Positions 1-12,371 of a stretch of DNA of 64,000 bases are shown here, piece by piece. The notes beneath the pieces are model-generated. The model ran no database searches and was not told the DNA's origin. It saw nothing but the letters and a program-made list of their open reading frames with translations. Each line of letters starts with the position of its first letter. Positions within the stretch are counted from its first letter, which is position 1. Source of the stretch: Balanoglossus misakiensis (taxonomy: Eukaryota; Hemichordata); NCBI GenBank assembly GCA_040954595.2, contig CM082577.2, positions 15,128,001-15,192,000 on the forward strand, read 5' to 3'. The position numbers and the translations under genes were made by a program.

Positions 1-1634
1 CACATGGCAAATTGTTGTTGGAATCAATCTCAATCTCCCACATCTATGGCTTCAAAGTGCAACACACCTTAACCTATTCAGTTGGATGATATTTTACTGC
101 AAATGGATAGTAAACACATCAGAATTGCAACCAACAGTTGTTCAAAATTTTCTGAGTTGGAAGAAAGCCTACAGCTACACTTCTCCAAAGATAAAAACCT
201 TAATTGCATGCAACGACCCTGGACACACAACCCTAAATATGTTCTATGCTTTATGTACAAAATATTCTGTGTAAGAAAATTGATGCTCGGTAAGGCTGCA
301 TTCACAAACACCTCTGGAGGGGGGGGGGCGGGAGAATTCAATTTTTTTTACCGTTAATTTTCACATGCCCCCCTCAACAACCCGAAATATTTTCAAATCC
401 CCCCCTTCCGAACTGCTAAAATTTTCAAATCCCCCCCCCCATTTTCTTTCACACAGCAAAACACATCACCTATCTATCTTGTAAAAAAGGAAAACTGCGC
501 TACCATGAAAAGAATTTGAAACTGATGTTTCCCCTCATCAGTGGATATTAAAACAGAACATTGTTTCTATTTGTTAAGTATTTTGTATTCTGTGTTGGAA
601 GACATTGTAAACCGAGAATTGAAGGGGGTGGGTTTGGGAGGGGGTGTCCCCCTCGCACGTAAGAAAATTTTATAAAATACAGAGCTCAAAGCTGCATTTT
701 AATGAACCCGGCAAAAGCAAATTAACTCAACTACCGGTATGTTGGGGAGGACAAATTTAATCGTCGCCGCTCAAAGTTATCATGGGGTGGGGGCAAGTCC
801 CATGACCTGCGACACTAGATAAACCAGTCTATGATTGAAAGGTGTTGATGAATGGAGGGGGTGGGGGTGGGAGGGGGTGTCCCCCTCCCACATGAGAAAA
901 TTTTGTAAAATTAAGGGCGCGAAACTGCATTTTTGTGGACTCAAAATAAATATTTAGTCCTCAAAGTTTTCAAGTCCCCCCCTTTCAGTCCCTAAATTAT
1001 TTCAAATCCCCCCCTTACATACCCTCAATTTTTTCAAATCCCCCCCCTCAATTCTCCTGCCCCCTCCCCTCCAGAGGTGTTTGTGAATGCAGCCTAAACA
1101 TCATGATTTCCTTCCTGCCCTCAGGCTGGCGCTCTCTGCTTGGGCATCATCAACATTATGCTCAGAGATCACCACCCCTTTGCGTACAGGCTAAAAAATC
1201 ATGAAATTGCCCTCGCTATAAAACATGTTATTATTTAACTATTTGCTGGCCATGGCCTCAGCAAAAAACTCACCATTGTTCTGCAAATACATTTCTTATG
1301 TAGATACTACGCACATTTCTTATGTAGATACTACGCGTCTGTTTGTTGTCAGGATTTGATGGACACAATCAATTTTACCTTGCATCGTTGAACTGGGTCT
1401 GGTGGAAGGGAAAAAATTCAGATTTTATTGACTTCCAAATGTCACTACATTTTGATGTTTGTGGCAGTACACACTGATATCTTTGCTGGTGACACAGTTA
1501 CAATTACTCCACAATACAACCTGTGTTTAACTTCACATAAATCATGAGCTTACTAAGGGACTAGTCGGTTGCTTCAGCCTGGGGGGGGGGTGGATTATAG
1601 GGGAGGGGATCACCCTGTTTTTGAATTGGGTGAC
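1..1634. repeat. Left arm of a large split inverted repeat
   Basis: 1-290 and 1098-1634 match the reverse complement of 13190-12372 with modest divergence; the gap is the MITE at 294-1094. The left end is cut by the window, so the arm may be longer. The arm is non-coding. Confidence 0.85.
294..1094. mobile_element. Harbinger-type MITE with TAA target duplication
   Basis: 801-base non-coding element with ~45-base terminal inverted repeats beginning GGCTGCATTCACAAACACCT, flanked by TAA at 291-293 and 1095-1097. The related inverted copy near 12915 lacks the insertion (reads ...GCTCGG GAA ACATCA...), giving an empty site. A 3-base TWA duplication is typical of PIF/Harbinger. Inside both ends are direct repeats of a TTTTCAAATCCCCCCC type. 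Confidence 0.85.
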
Positions 1635-2540
1635 GGGTGGGGGGGGTCACCTAGTGACCTTGTTTTGGGAATGCTGAATGAGGGACTGAACAATTGCTTT
1701 TGAGTCCACAAAAATACAGTTTCGAGAAAATTATCTAATGTGGGAGGGGTCAACCACCCCCTTGAATCTTGGCAGTGCAGAGTGGGCTACTTGCCTCGCC
1801 CTTAGTCTACCGATGTTGAGTTTGAAGGGCAAACGTAAAATTTGTCCTCCCCAACATTATTGAGTTGATTTGCTTTTGAGTTTATTAAAATTCAGTTTTG
1901 AGCTCTGAATTTTACAAAATTGTTTATCGTGGGAGGGGGACACCCCTCCGACCCTCCAACACCCATCCCCTTCACTTCTCTTGATTTACTATGTCTGCCA
2001 ACTATTGTAATCATGACTTGTATTTTTAATTTATTCAGGTCTTACTTTAATTATTTCAATTTATATATACATGCAAATTGTCATTGTAACGAATTCACCA
2101 ACAGCAGAATGTTATTTACATTTGCCCCCCCCCCCCCACCTGCCAACCAAAAAACAACCATATACATGTATTGCTTCCTACACCCCTGTTCTTATATCTA
2201 GTACATGGAAAGCTATTACAACTTGTTAGCTGAAGTACTAGTAGTATATTTTCAGTGGATAAAAATAGCTCATAACTTGTAAATAAAGAATTTTTGCAGG
2301 TGTTATCATGAAAGACATTCAAACAGATTTTATCTACACACATATATATACATAGATCTGATATATATATATACATGTACATATACACACTCAAACAAAC
2401 ACAAATCGGTGGGGGTCACAAAAATATGGAATGTTGTGGGGGGGGGGGGAGGTCAGTCACTTTTTGTTATCCACAATATACCAGTATAATTTACCAATCC
2501 CCCCAAGCTGAAGAAACTGACCAGTCCCTAATGAGGTAAT
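1554..2540. mobile_element. G/C-tract element with AGGGACT inverted ends
   Basis: Ends AGGGACTAGTCGGTTGCTTC (from 1558) and the reverse complement of AGGGACTGGTCAGTTTCTTC (to about 2533) followed on the inner side by G- or C-runs. The interior at 1800-1960 is an inverted relative of 600-760 inside the Harbinger MITE. No coding capacity. Target duplication unclear. Confidence 0.5.
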
Positions 2541-4350
2541 GAGTGATCCGAACACAGAGACTTGAAACACAAGGCGATCGCCTGGGCTACAGCTCCAAAG
2601 CGATTGTGACTGAGTGAAAGGTCAACAACATTGCAAACCGGAAGTATCGATATCCGTTTTGCTTTGTAAACGCGTTTTGGATTCATACGCGGAGGCAGAG
2701 CAAACAAATCTCACCTGAATGCAGACTGATGCCGCCACTCCCACGAACAGCTATAGAATATAAGGTTTCACGACAGTAAACCAAGGTTAGGTCAGACCAA
2801 TCATAAGCGAGTCACCATTTTCCCATTCCCGTGATTCGATTCGATTGCATGAGGGCGCACTGTGCGCCAAGCCCAGGAAGAACACAACGTCAAACAAAAT
2901 GTGCTTCTTTTGTTTTTATGCGTGTTACGTTGTCCATGTGTCCAATGGTTCATCGACCAGGTGAACCTCACTTTTATTCCTTTGTATTAGCACACCGCGT
3001 GACCAGGTGTCAGTGAATTGTGTATTTTAGTCGTATAAAAGACGTCAGTACAGTGCCACGTCGCCTCGGTGCTATTTGTACAAGGTTTCTATGCCACGTT
3101 GTCTCCACATTGATAAGTTGACATCCAACCTCGTGCTTATTACCTACATGTGGTCCCGTCACCATCATCAAGGATTCTTGTTGTATCCCGATGGATGCTA
3201 TGTTCCAGTGGTCTTTCAAGAAAGTAGTGTTCTTGAAGCAAGTTGGAGATCCGTGAGTACACCACATGTGAACCGACCTGGATCTGGTCTTTCCAGCTTC
3301 GTATGCGGGTTTTTCTTTGTGGACTATTCTAAACTTTCGAGAACTTGAATGTCTGTATTGTTCACCCTCCGATTACGCCACCCTGTGTGAACCCGCGTCC
3401 TCGAACTGGAAATTTCATGGTTTCCTTCTGCTCTAACTCGTCAGGAAAATATTGTGAGGTAATACGTGATTGTTCCTTGAAAACTTTAACGATAGAAATA
3501 TTACATGCAAATTCCCAGGACCAGTATTAATTGTCAGTCTATTATCTTTTGGTGGAATGTTGTAGTTTCTGTTGGTCGTTTAAATTGTCACAGAATATGT
3601 TTTCAACATATTGTTGTACTTATTAATTTTATATTTTTCAAGTTAATTAAATAAGACTATTTAATGAATAATATGCGTGTATGTGAAATTTGTTTGACCG
3701 TTATTCTGTCCAAATAGTTTCTTAACAAGCTTTATCATATGCCTATATTCACGTGCCCATGTAAAGTCTATGGGGAAAAGCGCCCTCACATCCGTGCAGT
3801 TTTTTTTTGCTTTTCACGCTCCGGCCAGGTGACCATATTTGGAAGACGCGTTCAATATCCGGATCTAGTTTTGTGTTTATTGCGCGAGATTCGAAAGTTG
3901 TCGTTGCTACGTTCTGAATTATTTTTTTTGGTGCGGTGTCAGTGACTAGTGCACTTGCAGTGTGTGTACGTCCTATGCCGCTACCGAACCCCATCATCTC
4001 CCGTAATCGCTGCATGTTGTAGAGCTTTATTTGGAAATATGAATAGTAAAATTGATGATTTGATCTGATTAATGTGTGACTGTCGGCGTCGATCGTCGCG
4101 AAGACAAAATAATGTTTTGCTCGCGCTCGGCTCTGTGAGTTCGAGCGCGTCTATATCTCACGTGCAATAGAATGTAAACAAATGACATCGTGCATATCAA
4201 TCCGCAAGAACTGGAGTAATGCGCCTATATGCTACGGGATAGATCATTTCAAAACGATAGATAAACACGTAATATTTACATTCCAAAATATTACAGAATG
4301 TGCATTTTATTAGATTCTTGTAGATTATCGTTCAATAAGGCATATGATAA
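2541..4350. other. No supported gene
   Basis: Unique-looking sequence with moderate CpG. A TATAAAAG at 3035-3042 and short open frames occur, but none resembles a known protein or has splice support. Confidence 0.5.
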
Positions 4351-4353
4351 AAC

Positions 4354-4444
4354 CTTTACGGCCCTGATACGGGTTTTGCGGCCTGCGGTCGGGCGCTTCC
4401 GCAGTACGACCTCGGGCCGCAAAACCCGTATCAGGGCCGTAAAG
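4354..4444. repeat. Perfect 30-bp-arm palindrome
   Basis: Arms 4354-4383 and 4415-4444 are exact reverse complements (CTTTACGGCCCTGATACGGG... ). They are separated by a 31-base loop that contains its own smaller GCGG/CCGC pairing. GC-rich against AT-rich flanks. No TSD or coding. Confidence 0.9.
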
Positions 4445-4867
4445 ATTAGAGAGGTTTAGTTACACGTAAATACGCGTACGTCTGACGGCGGGCAGTGGCG
4501 TTAGCGTATGTGTAGCGACGCGTGAATTTTGCGGTTTAGTTGTCCGTTTTGAATAACAAAAATATTTAAAATCAATAGAAAATTCGAATATTTTTCACTT
4601 AAATAATTTTTGTGTGTGATGAATATTCTCTAAGATCACCACCCTTGCAATAAGTTTCTTGATTGCAGTGGAAATATGGTGTAGTGAAGTTTTCCGATGT
4701 CCTTGTCGAGGCGTCCACTGAAAACTTAGCATAGGAATAATTTATTGCGTGTGAAGTTAACGCGTAGCGTGAGTGAACGCGTACCAAGTCATCGGGTCGC
4801 GCGCACCGAAACCATCAGCTCAGCCTGAATTCGTAACTCAACTTGGTACCGAAACTCTCGCTCGGAG

Positions 4868-4915
4868 CTAGCTGTAGTACGCAGCTGTACCGTTGGGGGG
4901 GGGGGGGGGGGGTCT
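4868..4915. repeat. Fragment of the TAGCTGTGGTACGCAGCTGT repeat family
   Basis: Matches the terminal part of the foldback element at 24263-24790 and of the copy at 32591-32965, and runs into a G-tract of about 17 bases at 4896-4912. Confidence 0.6.
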
Positions 4916-5081
4916 AGGCGTCATTTTTAAAACTCGGTTTATTTCGTCGCCATTGCATTCTTTCAATGGGGCTGTTCTTTTCTACACGACCGGATTATTG
5001 GCGATGATTACGTATACTCCCATGGAGATCGGAAACGTTTTTTTAATAGATACTTTAATTTACGACTTGCTCCTACATTAA

Positions 5082-5586
5082 AGGCACATGAGCTGCAACT
5101 GGATAAAAAAATTAAAGTTCTAAATAATCTCGTATATGCTTTTAATCATGTCTAGTAAATGATATTTCATGATAATATATCAAGCTCAACACTTATTTAT
5201 GACAAAATGGCCAAAAATTGATGAAAAACGAAAATTCCGGCAATTTTTAAAAAAGTACAATATTGGAATGAAAAAGGAAAATATAATGTCTCAGCAGTGT
5301 ACATTTACTTCCATGAGCTCAAGTGGACGAGATCATGTTTTGTTTATAACGTTTCATAACCGGAAATGCAACATTTTCGTTGTTTCTTGCATTTTCCCAC
5401 GGTGGCGGCCATAATGGCTTGCGGCAAAGCTTTATTATTTATCTGGTTAGAACTTGCATATGCTCTCATATTTAGGGTTTATAATGCTTGTGTTTAGTTC
5501 ACTGCCTTCATCTGCATATACTAATGGTAGTACAGTTTGAAACAAAAATTATGATAATTATCCCAAAAGTTGCAGCTTATGTGCCT
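5082..5586. mobile_element. TTAA-bounded MITE, 505 bp
   Basis: Ends AGGCACATGAGCTGCAACT and the reverse complement of AGGCACATAAGCTGCAACT, flanked by TTAA at 5078-5081 and 5587-5590. TTAA duplication fits piggyBac or Kolobok transposases. No coding sequence. Confidence 0.75.
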
Positions 5587-5590
5587 TTAA

Positions 5591-6690
5591 TACCAGGGCT
5601 CCCTTTCGGTTTCCGGTGATCATTCAATTGTGGGGTGCACGTGGACAGATTGTCAATACCGTACAAAATGGCCCCTTTGTGAGTTTCACTGACTAGATCG
5701 TTCAGGATTGAACTTTGGAAAGTTACTTTCCATAACAAAAAAATTAGCAAAGGCAAGCCAGCGACGTGTGTTTTTGGAGTTACACGGCCTCCACAATGTA
5801 GTACGCAGGTCTACAGCGAAGTCCTGCTCTTCAAAATCGGATCGATATTTCAGCAGATCTAGGCTTATGGAAACACCTTGAAGAAATCATGTTCCACTTG
5901 GAGACTGGCCGAATGTACGATCGGGTAAATTCGGCAACAAATCCGACAACCCGGCGGTAACTGTCGGCTTGCTTCCACAAAGTCACGTGCTTGTCCGAGT
6001 GGAAGGACCATCACCATTTTACTAATGGGTGGGTCAGGTATGAAGTCCGAACGAGAACGAATTTCTCCTTTACACATTCTAAAACAGTTATGTGAAACAT
6101 CGTAATCTGTCATATATAGATAATATTCCATGGTTTTCATTTCACCGTCAAGTAATTACTATATACGGATGTCCCAACATGGTTATTTTTGAAAGCTTGG
6201 GCATAGTCACAGTATCCAACAAAATGGGCTTGTTTCTAAGCGAAGAGCGAACACTCGAAGCTTTGTCCGATGACTGACTTTATTCCACAACTGCACTTTG
6301 TTTGAGTGGACGCTCGTTTTGTCGTGGAAAACCACTGCTCGATGATGTGTTTTATCAGAAATAAAATGTCACTTGTCGCATAATAGGGGACTGGGTATTT
6401 TCCAACTCCAACTGACTGTACGGAAACAGTTCCAGAAAGGTTTTATCAACATCCATTGTAACCACCTGTGCATGTAATCGGCGGTCCTTGGACGTGTACT
6501 GTATCTTTCCTTGGCGTGTTTTGTGTCAGTAAAATTAATGCATGGTAACGGAAAAAATGACACGCACAATTTGCCGAGTTTTATTCATCAGGCTACAAAG
6601 TTTGAGTTTTTAATTTCTTCAAGTTTCTCCATCGTATAATGTCTTCATAAGCATCAACAATGTTGCAAATCTTGTTACATGCCCATTGTA
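5591..6690. other. No supported gene
   Basis: Short open frames only; nothing recognised. Confidence 0.5.
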
Positions 6691-6695
6691 TCAGC

Positions 6696-6757
6696 CACAG
6701 GTCGCGCCGCGCAGTTGAGAGCTCAAGCGCTCTCAACTACGGCGCGACCTGTGGAAT
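6696..6757. repeat. GC-rich near-perfect palindrome
   Basis: Arms begin CCACAGGTCGCGCC and end GGCGCGACCTGTGG, with a central GAGAGC-TCAA-GCGCTCTC turn and a two-base bulge in the left arm (CCGCGC against TACGG). Arms are about 27 bases. Confidence 0.85.
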
Positions 6758-6759
6758 CA

Positions 6760-7305
6760 GCCTGATAAAATCAGGTGTCTCATTTAATTTAGACGCGCGT
6801 TGCCACTGCAGTGAATTTTCAGTGTTATTCAAATCTTGCCGAACTGATAATTCTTTCTTTTGTTATTATAATCCCAACCAGGACGTGTTGCATTGAACTG
6901 AATATTTTGTCTAATTATAGGCTAGAGTGCATGAGCAGTGGGTTTATTCTGGATTTTTCTGGATGCTAATTATCATACTCGCATGCGCAGATGCCACTCT
7001 GTCCGTTAGTGGCATTTGAATTCGAAGACGGCATCTTTTCTTTGTCTTTCAGTTTGGAAACATGGACGGCGGCTGATCTCTGGTAAAACTGCGCGGTGGA
7101 AATGGTTATGGAGTGATCGGCATTGGTCCCGGAGTGTAACGCTGCGAATATGGTGACATTGTTGTGTGTTTTGTTGATTGTATGCGCTGTGCTGTATCGT
7201 TTTGTCACTGTTTTTCTTTGCAACTGGCGCGCCATGTAAACATTGTGCACAAACAAACAGGGGTACTTTGAGAAATACAAATGTCTGCATGGGTATAATA
7301 TTTTG
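6760..7305. other. No supported gene
   Basis: Contains overlapping minus-strand open frames at 6966-7290 that share DNA in two frames. No homology or splice evidence. Confidence 0.45.
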
Positions 7306-7309
7306 GTTT

Positions 7310-7740
7310 CAAAGGTGTGATGAGTAATGTACTGTAAAATCGAGGGTTATGCCACGTGGTAAAGTGTTAACAAAGGGTAACAAAATGACAAGTGTGTGGT
7401 TAAATGGTTTTATGGTATAGTGAAACAAATGTGTACTTAAAGGTAATAATACCACGTGGTTACATATAATTCTGTACAGAGGGTTAAGATGACTATAGTG
7501 AAAAAAGTTGTAACGGCCGGGTTTTGCCACGTGGTAAAGTGTTAACAAAGGGCATTTAAAAGTGACTGGTGTGTGGTTTTATGGTCTAGTGAAAACAATG
7601 AATAAAGGGAAATTAATTAAATTATTCCACGTGGTTACATTAATTCTGTACAGAGGGCTAATAATAATATGAGTTGGTGTGTTATGGGTTTAAAGTGTAG
7701 TAACAAAGAGGTGAAACCGGTAATGCCACATGGTCAAATT
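7310..7740. repeat. Diverged ~180-bp duplication carrying CACGTG E-boxes
   Basis: CCACGTGGTAAAGTGTTAAC occurs near 7351 and 7529, and CCACGTGGTTACAT near 7462 and 7627, followed each time by TCTGTACAGAGGG. A degenerate CCACATGG at 7724 starts a third partial unit. Four intact CACGTG cores lie within 300 bases. Confidence 0.75.
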
Positions 7741-7901
7741 AAATGTGTTCAGGTTGTAAAGGGTAATGCAGACAAGGGTGTGTAATATAGTTGTAATACA
7801 ATTGTGTAATGATTATATAAATGTACGTTTAACATGTTCTTTTTTCTTTTATAGAAATTATTTTCGCAGTGCGCTCATGTGATTCGTCCGTGGATTTTCT
7901 C

Positions 7902-8275
7902 GCAATTTTCTCCGCGATCGTGTTCTTCGATGCCATTCGCTCGTCTGCATTTTCTTCGTCTCTTGTCGCCATTCGCTCGTCGCCAACGTGTTCGTCGCCA
8001 TTCGCTCGTCCGCATTTCTTCGTCGCTTGTCGCCATTCGCTCGTCGCCAATGTGTCCTTCGATGCCATTCGCTCGTCCGCATTTTTTCGTCGCTCGTCGC
8101 CATTTGCTCGTCGTCAACGTTTTCGTCGCCATTCGCTCGTCCGCATTTCTTCGTCGCTTGTCGCCATTCGCTCGTCGCCAATGTGTCCTTCGATGCCATT
8201 CGCTCGTCCGCATTTCTTCGTCGCTCGTCGCCATACACTCGCGTGCGTGTTTCCTTCGCCCCTCGTTCATCGCAA
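7902..8275. repeat. GC-rich compound tandem array
   Basis: Many copies of CGCCATTCGCTCGTC alternate with TTCTTCGTCGCTTGT and CAATGTGTCCTTCGATGC spacers. The same words appear in all three frames, so the long open frames on both strands are composition effects. Confidence 0.9.
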
Positions 8276-8289
8276 TTCATAAAAAAAAT

Positions 8290-11185
8290 GAAAAACCAGC
8301 AAAACGATTCGGGTTAGTTTGAGCCCCCAGCCTTTAATATTTGCATCAAACAATGGGGGAGAGGGCAGTGTTTCCTCATTTTATGTTTGGCTCGAGGTTT
8401 TTAACTGTCCCTCAGGCGCGTAAACGAACTTCAAGTTAGATTATCACACAGAATGTAATTATCTTGCATAAAAAAAAGAACAAAACTTATATGGGGGAGA
8501 AATGGGACCAAGAAGCTTTTGGTTTTTACCCATTAGGCACTTAATTAACTTAAAAAAATATTAATTAACTCCAGGGTAAAGCCGAAAGCTATTGCGTGCA
8601 CCATCAACAAACTATTTTGGCACTTTATATCAGTATGATGAGCAGATATTATTTCTGTTCATCATTTCAATTTGAATACTATGACACGTTTCAAATGGGT
8701 ATGCAAGATTTATTACATCAGCAGTTAGCCACACTTAGCTACACTATATATGAACAAATAATGAAATTAATTTTACCCACAAGAGGTCTTCTTGGAGGAT
8801 GTTTCTACATGGACAGTTCGACTCTGTCAATGCCTAGGGTTGTAACATTAATCTTCATTATAGTTCATATATAGTGAATAAATTTATTCCAAATTCATTT
8901 GTTAAGTTCTTACTTTGTTCAAAATTTTAAAAGCATCGTTTCCGTTAGGCGCTCAATGTTACTCTACTCGTCTTGCCCACTTTTCACATGATTCCAGTTC
9001 TTAACTCCGCGAAAAATAAGCTCTGGGAAATTGCTGTCCACCAGCCGTGCTTCCAACTCAAGGCAGAAAATTTACTTGTATTTTATGCGATTCAAAGCAA
9101 GGCACATTGCACAATTCACATATAAAGTTTACTGTTGTGATTTTAACTCTTCAGGTTAACTAATAAAGATAGGCTGAAATATTTGTTATGTGATGCAATG
9201 GGGCAAAACACTTAGAGTGGGGGGGGGGGGGGGTTCACACCATACTCATACTCGCTGCGTAGCACCAATGTTGGGTCTGGGCCGGTGTAGAAAAACCAAT
9301 GTGGACACGCTAAGTGGGCACAGGGCTGACTTAGTTTGGGCGCATTCTATGTGAGTAAATATCCCATTTGTTTTCGTTTGTGTCGGCCACTTACCTGGAA
9401 ACCACCTCATTTGATTTCATGTTAATTGCATATTTGATCAGCAGATGCTAAAAAACTGACATGCCTACCAGCAACCATTGGCAAACACGAAAACAATCAA
9501 ATTCATTATGTTATTTGTGTAGAGGCCATACATTGTCACTGTGTGGCACTATAGCAATTGCCACTGAAGAGCCACATCCCTGTTAGTCTAGTATCTAGCC
9601 GTATTTTGTCTGCTTTGCTTTCAAAACTACGTCAAGCTTCATGCATGCCATTGGCCCAATTTCCAATGATTGGACTTAGGTTATACATATATGTGTGAAG
9701 GATGGGTAACATTTTTATTTTAAACTTAGCTTTCCTTTACACCAAATCACCATTGTTCACTTTATGTAAGTAACTTCATTCAAGGGGACGCTAGTTACAA
9801 CACAAAACCCCCTAGCTAGATTATAATTATCCACACCCTACAATCTCTATATTGGAGAATAACTGTGTACACGTGTCATATGCGATACAATCACTCTAAA
9901 ATTTCCAAGAGATTTCGTCAGTAAAGCTGGCCCAGAATTCATATGCTAAGTCATTAATGTTCCTAGAACAAGATGGACAAAGCGTCGATGTGAGATGTTT
10001 TGAGATGACCTTTTGATTTTGAGCTAATCAGGAACTTTTAATTTGATCCAGGTTGAGTTCATGACTTTCCGGATTCACCCGAAGTTACTCCGAAATGGTT
10101 CGGACGTCAACACGAATAATATCCAAAATGGCTGCCTCCAGGGGGATAGTGTTCAAGTGAGATTTGATGAACTATTGCCAATGATTGATGCTCGTCGTCG
10201 ACAAGAGTTGAAGCCCAGTAGTAGTATACAGATCGGACTTATTGTTTGTTGTGTTCCAGTAGTTTCAGAAGAATAGAATAGTATTTTGACTAGGTATTTG
10301 TGTACAGCCAGCGACCTGCTGATCTGTTGCTATGAACATTGTCAGCATGTCATGTACATCAGGTTGTTAGTACAGGCTGTACAGTACTGTCTGCATAGCT
10401 GCAGTTCAGTAGCTGAGGCTTTGTCATGGATTACTGCGAGTCTACGACGGTCTGCTGCCTTTGTGAGGGTCTCGTCGATTATCGTCATTGATTTCCTGAA
10501 CTCTGACTTTTGGAAATTTCGTCGACCATATTTGGATTTTGCCAACTAAAGACAGTCATCAATGGAACTATTTATATGCACATCAGTTAACTGATTCATA
10601 CAGCTGGGTACATTGATATACAGGCAACAGATACATTTTTCATTCTGTTTTATGCCCAGGGTGTAATTTCTAGTGACATAGTGTATAATCTTTCATGTAG
10701 TGAATTTATACATTTGAGAGTAGGTAGTTTTTAGATGGTGAATGTAGTTGATTTTTCATGTGTGAACCCACTTAGGAGAAAGTTTGATTTCCTAATTTGT
10801 AAAATAATTCAAACTACAGTAGGATGTTGATTATCCGAATTGTTCTGTTATCTGCATTTGCTCTCGTTTTTATTGTGCAGCACTGTGGTGATAATTGTTA
10901 TCCTTTTTGAAGTTTGTACAAACTTGTTAAGTTATTTGATGATAGATTAGTTCATTACAAGAGTGTTGAAGCAGAGGTCGCGTTTACACAAAAAAGATGT
11001 ATGCATAAATACTTACTTTCATTTGAGTCAGTATTGATGCACAGGTAACAGCCAATCTAGCACAATGATCAAAGTAAACCGTACCGGCTGAGTATGTCTT
11101 AATTGGAGGAAACAATCAAGCTAGCAGAGAGCGTGTTAGATTTGTGGATCAGTTTGCAGTTTTCAGGCAAGATGACATTTAATTT
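8290..11185. other. No supported gene
   Basis: AT-rich, with a G-tract near 9219. A few short open frames (10043-10276, 10286-10549) have no recognised domain. Confidence 0.5.
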
Positions 11186-11223
11186 TTTTATATCTCTCTG
11201 TACTTTGACATCATATATCTTAA

Positions 11224-11823
11224 AGCCTCAGTGTTTCTCGTAGGGGCAAAATTTTGTTTGAAACGGCATCTATAATTTCTAAAAGTAGATGATAATTGAT
11301 ACTGAATCGAACAGTCATCATCCCCAGCTCTTCTCATAAACTCATACAATTTACAATATAACGAGTGAAGAATGACTTTCTGTCCGGACAGAAAGTCACG
11401 TGAGTCAGGCTCTTTTGACACACGTGACTAGTGCGCATGCGCACTCAAATGTGAATCTATGCGGAAGAGGTTTGGTCGCCCCAAATCAAGCGACTCAGCG
11501 AAGAAATGCGCACTAATTCGGCGAAATTTTGGGAAGATAACTTTATGGGAAAATCAGTCGATGGAACTAGATCAAATCCGAAAATGGTCTGACCATCAAA
11601 TGTCAAAGTGGCACGTTTGCTGATCGACATGTACAACATTTCCTTTGTAAACAAACCCGCGCATCACTTCAAGTGTTACGGGCAATATTTACAGCTTGCA
11701 CGTAGCTACAGTTGCCCAAACCTTTCTTCTATCTTCATTATGTAGTATTCCATGATGAATGTACAGGAAAAACGGGCATTTTTCGATGATGAAAAATGGA
11801 TACACACGAGAAATACTGGGGCT
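11224..11823. mobile_element. TTAA-bounded element, longer copy
   Basis: Flanked by TTAA at 11220-11223 and 11824-11827. It is the inverted, longer relative of 18061-18433 with an extra internal segment (about 11450-11640). Contains the palindrome GACTTTCTGTCCGGACAGAA (continuing to AGTC) at 11374-11397. Confidence 0.65.
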
Positions 11824-12371
11824 TTAATAGATCAAAATTCACAAGTCTCAAAAATAATTATGAAGTTTCATTCAAATGTTGTTATCCAATTGCGTATGTT
11901 ATTTGCCGCCACACTTGAGATTTTTTTGTTGTAACTCTAAACTTTGACCTGTGCCGTGCCATAGCAACCAGTTTGTTTACGCTTTTGTTGTCATCTAGGG
12001 GCACCAAATTGTAAATTTGCTGAAGCCATACAACCATCTCAGCATTTTGCGCAGTTACTGCTGAATTTGTGATAGTTAACTAGTCGGAACAAAGTACATG
12101 TATAGCTGTTGTCAGTTTTCCAAACCATCTAGTGATTTTGAAAATCTAGCAATCGAGAAAGATGAAAACATGTGCATCCGTCTAATTTCTGCAAAACTGT
12201 AAATTGACACTTGATAGAGATGACAAAGTGGCAGCAAATGACACAAGGCACTGTGTGAAAGAGGTGAGTGTGGAATGGAAAAGGCATGGTAGAACTTTTT
12301 GTCAAGAGGGGAAATAAAGTTATCCTCGCAAAGTACAGGAGGATAGACACCAGCACCAGAGATAACATCAC

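Noticed and set aside
7829-8322. Open frames of 110-147 codons on both strands
   Set aside because: Tandem GC-rich array; the same words occur in all frames, so there is no conserved protein repeat.
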